Source: Rhodococcus sp. SMB37 (GTDB taxonomy: Bacteria > Actinomycetota > Actinomycetes > Mycobacteriales > Mycobacteriaceae). Taken from it: DNA of 64,000 nucleotides. Within the stretch, counting starts at the first letter, position 1. Every line of letters starts with the position of its first letter. Positions 63,621 to 64,000 of this stretch are shown one piece after another. The stretch is from positions 118,341 through 182,340 of the forward strand of contig NZ_SLVY01000014.1 in assembly GCF_004345605.1 (NCBI RefSeq), given 5' to 3'. The notes below the pieces were generated by a model. It saw only the letters and a list, made by a program, of their open reading frames with translations. It was not told the DNA's origin and ran no database searches. The position numbers were made by a program, and so were the translations under genes.

Positions 63621-64000
63621 GCAAGGTCTTCGCTACGGCGGCCGACGCGGTTGCGGACATTCCGTCGGGTGCGCTGCTCGCCGTCGGTGGTTTCGGGCTG
63701 TGCGGTATTCCCGACGAGTTGATCGCAGCGATCGCAGCCGGCAACGCCACCGATTTCGAGGTGTTCTCCAACAACTGCGGTGTCGACGGGCACGGCCTGG
63801 GGATCCTTCTCGGTGAGAAGCGAATCCGCCGGGTCACTGCGTCCTACGTGGGTGAGAACAAGGAGTTCGCGCGGCAGTATCTCTCGGGTGAGCTGGAGGT
63901 GGAGTTGACGCCGCAGGGCACCCTCGCGGAGAAGCTCCGTGCCGGTGGTGCCGGTATTCCGGCGTTCTTCACCCCTGCCGGGGTCGGTACTCCGATTTCG
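63617..64000 (+). CDS. scoA: 3-oxoacid CoA-transferase subunit A (partial, runs off the window)
   Basis: GTG 63617 overlaps the fahA stop (GTGA). The visible 128 residues read [21 protein letters not shown] at the start and contain [19 protein letters not shown], the CoA-transferase subunit A signature, [14 protein letters not shown], and [19 protein letters not shown]. The subunit activates acetoacetate from fahA to acetoacetyl-CoA using succinyl-CoA, which closes the pathway. The 3' end and the expected subunit B gene lie beyond position 64000. Confidence 0.9.
   Translation, partial: MSKVFATAADAVADIPSGALLAVGGFGLCGIPDELIAAIAAGNATDFEVFSNNCGVDGHGLGILLGEKRIRRVTASYVGENKEFARQYLSGELEVELTPQGTLAEKLRAGGAGIPAFFTPAGVGTPIS

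Overview
The window is high-GC actinobacterial DNA, most likely from Rhodococcus or a close mycolic-acid-containing relative. Evidence for this is the irtA/irtB siderophore importer pair, an Rv1733c-type membrane protein, F420-type luciferase-like oxidoreductase, NDMA-type alcohol dehydrogenase, DinB/maleylpyruvate-isomerase-fold protein, iron boxes of the IdeR/DtxR type, frequent GTG starts and ATGA/GTGA start-stop overlaps. It looks chromosomal: there are no rRNA or tRNA genes, no CRISPR array, no intact insertion sequence and no replication origin that I could see.

Layout. 1-2.9 kb: small membrane protein behind a SigF/SigB-like promoter, an acidic Ca-binding-like ORF, a short-chain-dehydrogenase relic, a Bcr/CflA exporter and a divergent MarR regulator. 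3-8 kb: TetR-irtA-irtB operon for carboxymycobactin-like siderophore import, with an iron-box-like operator. 8-16 kb: MocR/PNPOx divergent pair, a sigma region-4 fragment, a secreted PASTA-like protein, a three-gene toxin-antitoxin-like operon with a doubly frameshifted PIN toxin, a YhgE-like membrane protein with its divergent TetR, and an 800-base stretch without a recognisable gene that contains a second decayed copy of the sigma/PASTA junction. 15-33 kb: Baeyer-Villiger-type monooxygenase, F420 oxidoreductase, PASTA membrane protein, phosphotransferase, orphan ModA with a lipoprotein partner, Rv1733c homologue, SGNH hydrolase, dehydrogenase and aldo-keto reductase, XRE regulator, frameshifted FUSC protein, iron-siderophore binding lipoprotein with an iron box, dispanin, GlxA-type regulator with isochorismatase.

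33-44 kb: amino-acid permease and glutamate-type dehydrogenase operon, an AsnC regulator and hppD (tyrosine to homogentisate), then an alcohol/acyl-CoA oxidation cluster (NDMA alcohol dehydrogenase, TetR, acyl-CoA dehydrogenase, phosphotransferase, SDR) closed by a very strong convergent hairpin. 44-49 kb: an alkylation-repair operon in which an ECF-like sigma factor sits between two methyltransferase genes and alkA, converging on a family A polymerase-like gene. 49-54 kb: CPBP protease, YhgE/PadR divergent system, second siderophore-binding lipoprotein.

54-64 kb: an IclR-controlled catabolic cluster (SnoaL-like, two SDRs, KstD-like flavoprotein, MHS transporter) directly followed by the MarR-controlled homogentisate operon (hmgA, a conserved unknown, fahA, scoA, which runs off the right edge). 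HppD, HmgA, FahA and the CoA transferase together give the route tyrosine/4-hydroxyphenylpyruvate to homogentisate to fumarate plus acetoacetate to acetoacetyl-CoA; the cluster just upstream may feed an aromatised product into it (inference).

All function calls are from reading motifs and family resemblance by eye; no searches were run. Alternative starts are noted where the choice matters.
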